From Campylobacteraceae bacterium (GTDB lineage: Bacteria; Campylobacterota; Campylobacteria; Campylobacterales; Campylobacteraceae), in assembly GCA_012521935.1 (NCBI GenBank), contig JAAYLJ010000177.1:1-7872 (forward strand): 7,872 bases of DNA, read 5' to 3'. The notes below the pieces were generated by a model. It did no database searches. It had not been told where the DNA came from and saw only the letters and a program-made list of their open reading frames with translations. This document shows positions 6,810 through 7,872 of the stretch, piece after piece. The translations under genes and the position numbers were made by a program. Every line of letters starts with the position of its first letter. Position 1 is the first letter of the stretch.

Positions 6810-7872
6810 TTAGCTATGAGATAGCTTTGGTAAAGAGTAAGCTTGATTTGGTACAAGTTTACCAGTAGCTTTTCTAATACCAGCTAGTGTGGTATTTGCC
6901 GTGGTAGCTTGTGCCATTTGTGAGCTTGGTCTTGATGAGGTTAAAACATTCACATGTCCACTATTACATCTTGATTTGCCTGGAGCATCTAAATTCTCAG
7001 GGTTATACCAAGCACCCTCTTCAATAGCAATTACACCTTCCATCACATCTTCAGTAACTACCGCTCCAGCAAGTAGCGCGCCTCTATCGTTAAATACTTC
7101 TACAATATCACCATTTTTGATGCCATGTTTTGCGGCATCTTTTGGATTGATTCTCACTGGCTCTCTATTTGCAATTTTATATGCGTTTTTAATCCAAACA
7201 TTATCCATTTGTGAGTGTAGTCTAAATGTTGGATGAGGTGAGAGTACATGAAGTGGGAATTTACTAACTTCTTTACTTCCTAAATACTCAGCTGGCTCAA
7301 ACCACATTACATGACCTTTAAAGTGAGAGTAGCCATAGTCTGCATACTTTTGTGAAAAGATTTGGATTTTACCACTTTCAGTGCTTAATTTATTTGCTAC
7401 TGGGTCTTTTCTAAAATCTCCATGTCTTACAAACTTATAAGCCTCTTTTGGTGGGTCAAATTTAACAAATCCACTCTCCCAAAACTCTTCAAAGCTTTTC
7501 TTTTTAACTCCATCTGAAGCTTCATAAAAATCTTTAATATGCTCTAATTCACTCTTTCCACCAGTAAATTTTTGATAAACATCATCTCCAAACTCTTTAG
7601 CTAGTAGTGAGAAAATTTCATAATCACCCTTTGCTTCAAATGGATTATCTACAACTTTTCTCATAGCATATATGTAATCCCCAGAGTAACTACCACCATA
7701 TGCAATGTCATTTCTCTCTAAAGTTACTGAAGCTGGCAGAACAATGTCTCCCATCTTAGCTGTTGGTGTCCACCATGGCTCTTGAACTACAAAAGTATCT
7801 AATGTTTTAAGAGCATTTATTAACTCATTTGTATCAGGATGATGTCCAACAATATTACATCCAGCAATATAC
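6810..7872 (-). CDS. torA: TorA/BisC-class molybdopterin S-/N-oxide reductase, C-terminal part (5' end outside window)
   Basis: This is the last 353 residues of a molybdenum-dependent reductase of the DMSO reductase superfamily; family members reduce TMAO, DMSO or related S-/N-oxides in the periplasm at a bis-MGD cofactor. The frame is open to the right edge, so the upstream part of the gene is missing; an ATG at 7754 is internal, since the conserved sequence VVQEPWWTPTAKMGDIVLPA runs across it. Visible family signatures are TPTAKMGDIVLPAS followed by LERNDI, then SGKIQIFS, and the C-terminal molybdopterin-dinucleotide-binding domain starting near 7259 with SPHPTFRLHSQ, then REPVRINPKDA, NGDIVEVFNDRG, EGAWYNPE and a SGHVNVLT stretch. 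These blocks match TorA/DorA/BisC much better than NapA or FdhG types. The active-site metal ligand, the Tat signal and the start are not in view, so the substrate (TMAO, DMSO, biotin or methionine sulfoxide) cannot be fixed. It ends 9 bases before the cytochrome gene, its probable electron donor. Confidence 0.9.
   Translation of the reverse strand, partial: YIAGCNIVGHHPDTNELINALKTLDTFVVQEPWWTPTAKMGDIVLPASVTLERNDIAYGGSYSGDYIYAMRKVVDNPFEAKGDYEIFSLLAKEFGDDVYQKFTGGKSELEHIKDFYEASDGVKKKSFEEFWESGFVKFDPPKEAYKFVRHGDFRKDPVANKLSTESGKIQIFSQKYADYGYSHFKGHVMWFEPAEYLGSKEVSKFPLHVLSPHPTFRLHSQMDNVWIKNAYKIANREPVRINPKDAAKHGIKNGDIVEVFNDRGALLAGAVVTEDVMEGVIAIEEGAWYNPENLDAPGKSRCNSGHVNVLTSSRPSSQMAQATTANTTLAGIRKATGKLVPNQAYSLPKLSHS

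Noticed and set aside
6523..7236. Plus-strand reading frames at 6523-6753 and 6889-7236
   Set aside because: Antisense shadows of the cytochrome and the reductase; their composition reflects the complementary codons.
6810..7754. A separate 314-residue protein starting at ATG 7754
   Set aside because: The same frame continues upstream to the window edge with conserved reductase sequence (VVQEPWWTPTAK), so the ATG is internal.
1..7872. CRISPR arrays, tRNA/rRNA genes, insertion sequences, phage attachment sites
   Set aside because: Nearly every base is within coding sequence; no short direct-repeat array, transposase, terminal inverted repeats or tRNA-like sequence was seen.

Overview
The window is a low-GC, almost gap-free stretch of seven genes, all read from the minus strand, so the biological order runs from base 7872 down to base 1. 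The AT-rich codon use, the HQWRQPL type of histidine kinase with a HAMP-like linker, and a TorA-type reductase next to a small monoheme cytochrome all suggest a member of the Campylobacterota (Campylobacter, Sulfurospirillum, Sulfurimonas or a relative). I cannot name the genus from sequence alone.

Layout in transcription order: (1) the C-terminal 353 residues of a TorA/BisC-class molybdopterin S-/N-oxide reductase (7872-6810, 5' end outside the window); (2) a 178-residue exported monoheme cytochrome c resembling the C-terminal haem domain of TorC (6800-6264); (3) an OmpR-type response regulator, RR-A (6253-5561); (4) a periplasmic solute-binding protein of the peptide/nickel-binding SBP_bac_5 family, SBP-A (5574-3922); (5) a membrane histidine kinase (3929-2265); (6) a second OmpR-type regulator, RR-B, paralogous to RR-A (2236-1562); (7) a second SBP_bac_5 protein, SBP-B, paralogous to SBP-A (1569 to beyond base 1). 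SBP-B is open for 523 codons but starts at TTG and leaves the window before its stop codon.

Spacers are 9, 10 and 28 bases; the other three junctions are overlaps of 14, 8 and 8 bases. No terminator or sizeable intergenic region is visible, so this looks like one polycistronic unit. The main promoter would lie upstream of the reductase, outside the window.

Interpretation: a periplasmic reductase and its electron-donor cytochrome are followed by what appears to be a tandemly duplicated sensory cassette, [RR - SBP - HK] [RR - SBP - ...]. No ABC permease or ATPase is present, so the binding proteins are more likely ligand-sensing partners of the kinase than importers. The architecture recalls TorT-TorS-TorR control of TMAO respiration in E. 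coli, but with a binding protein from an unrelated-looking family and with two copies of the module. The functional coupling is an inference from gene order; the gene identities are read directly from the translations.
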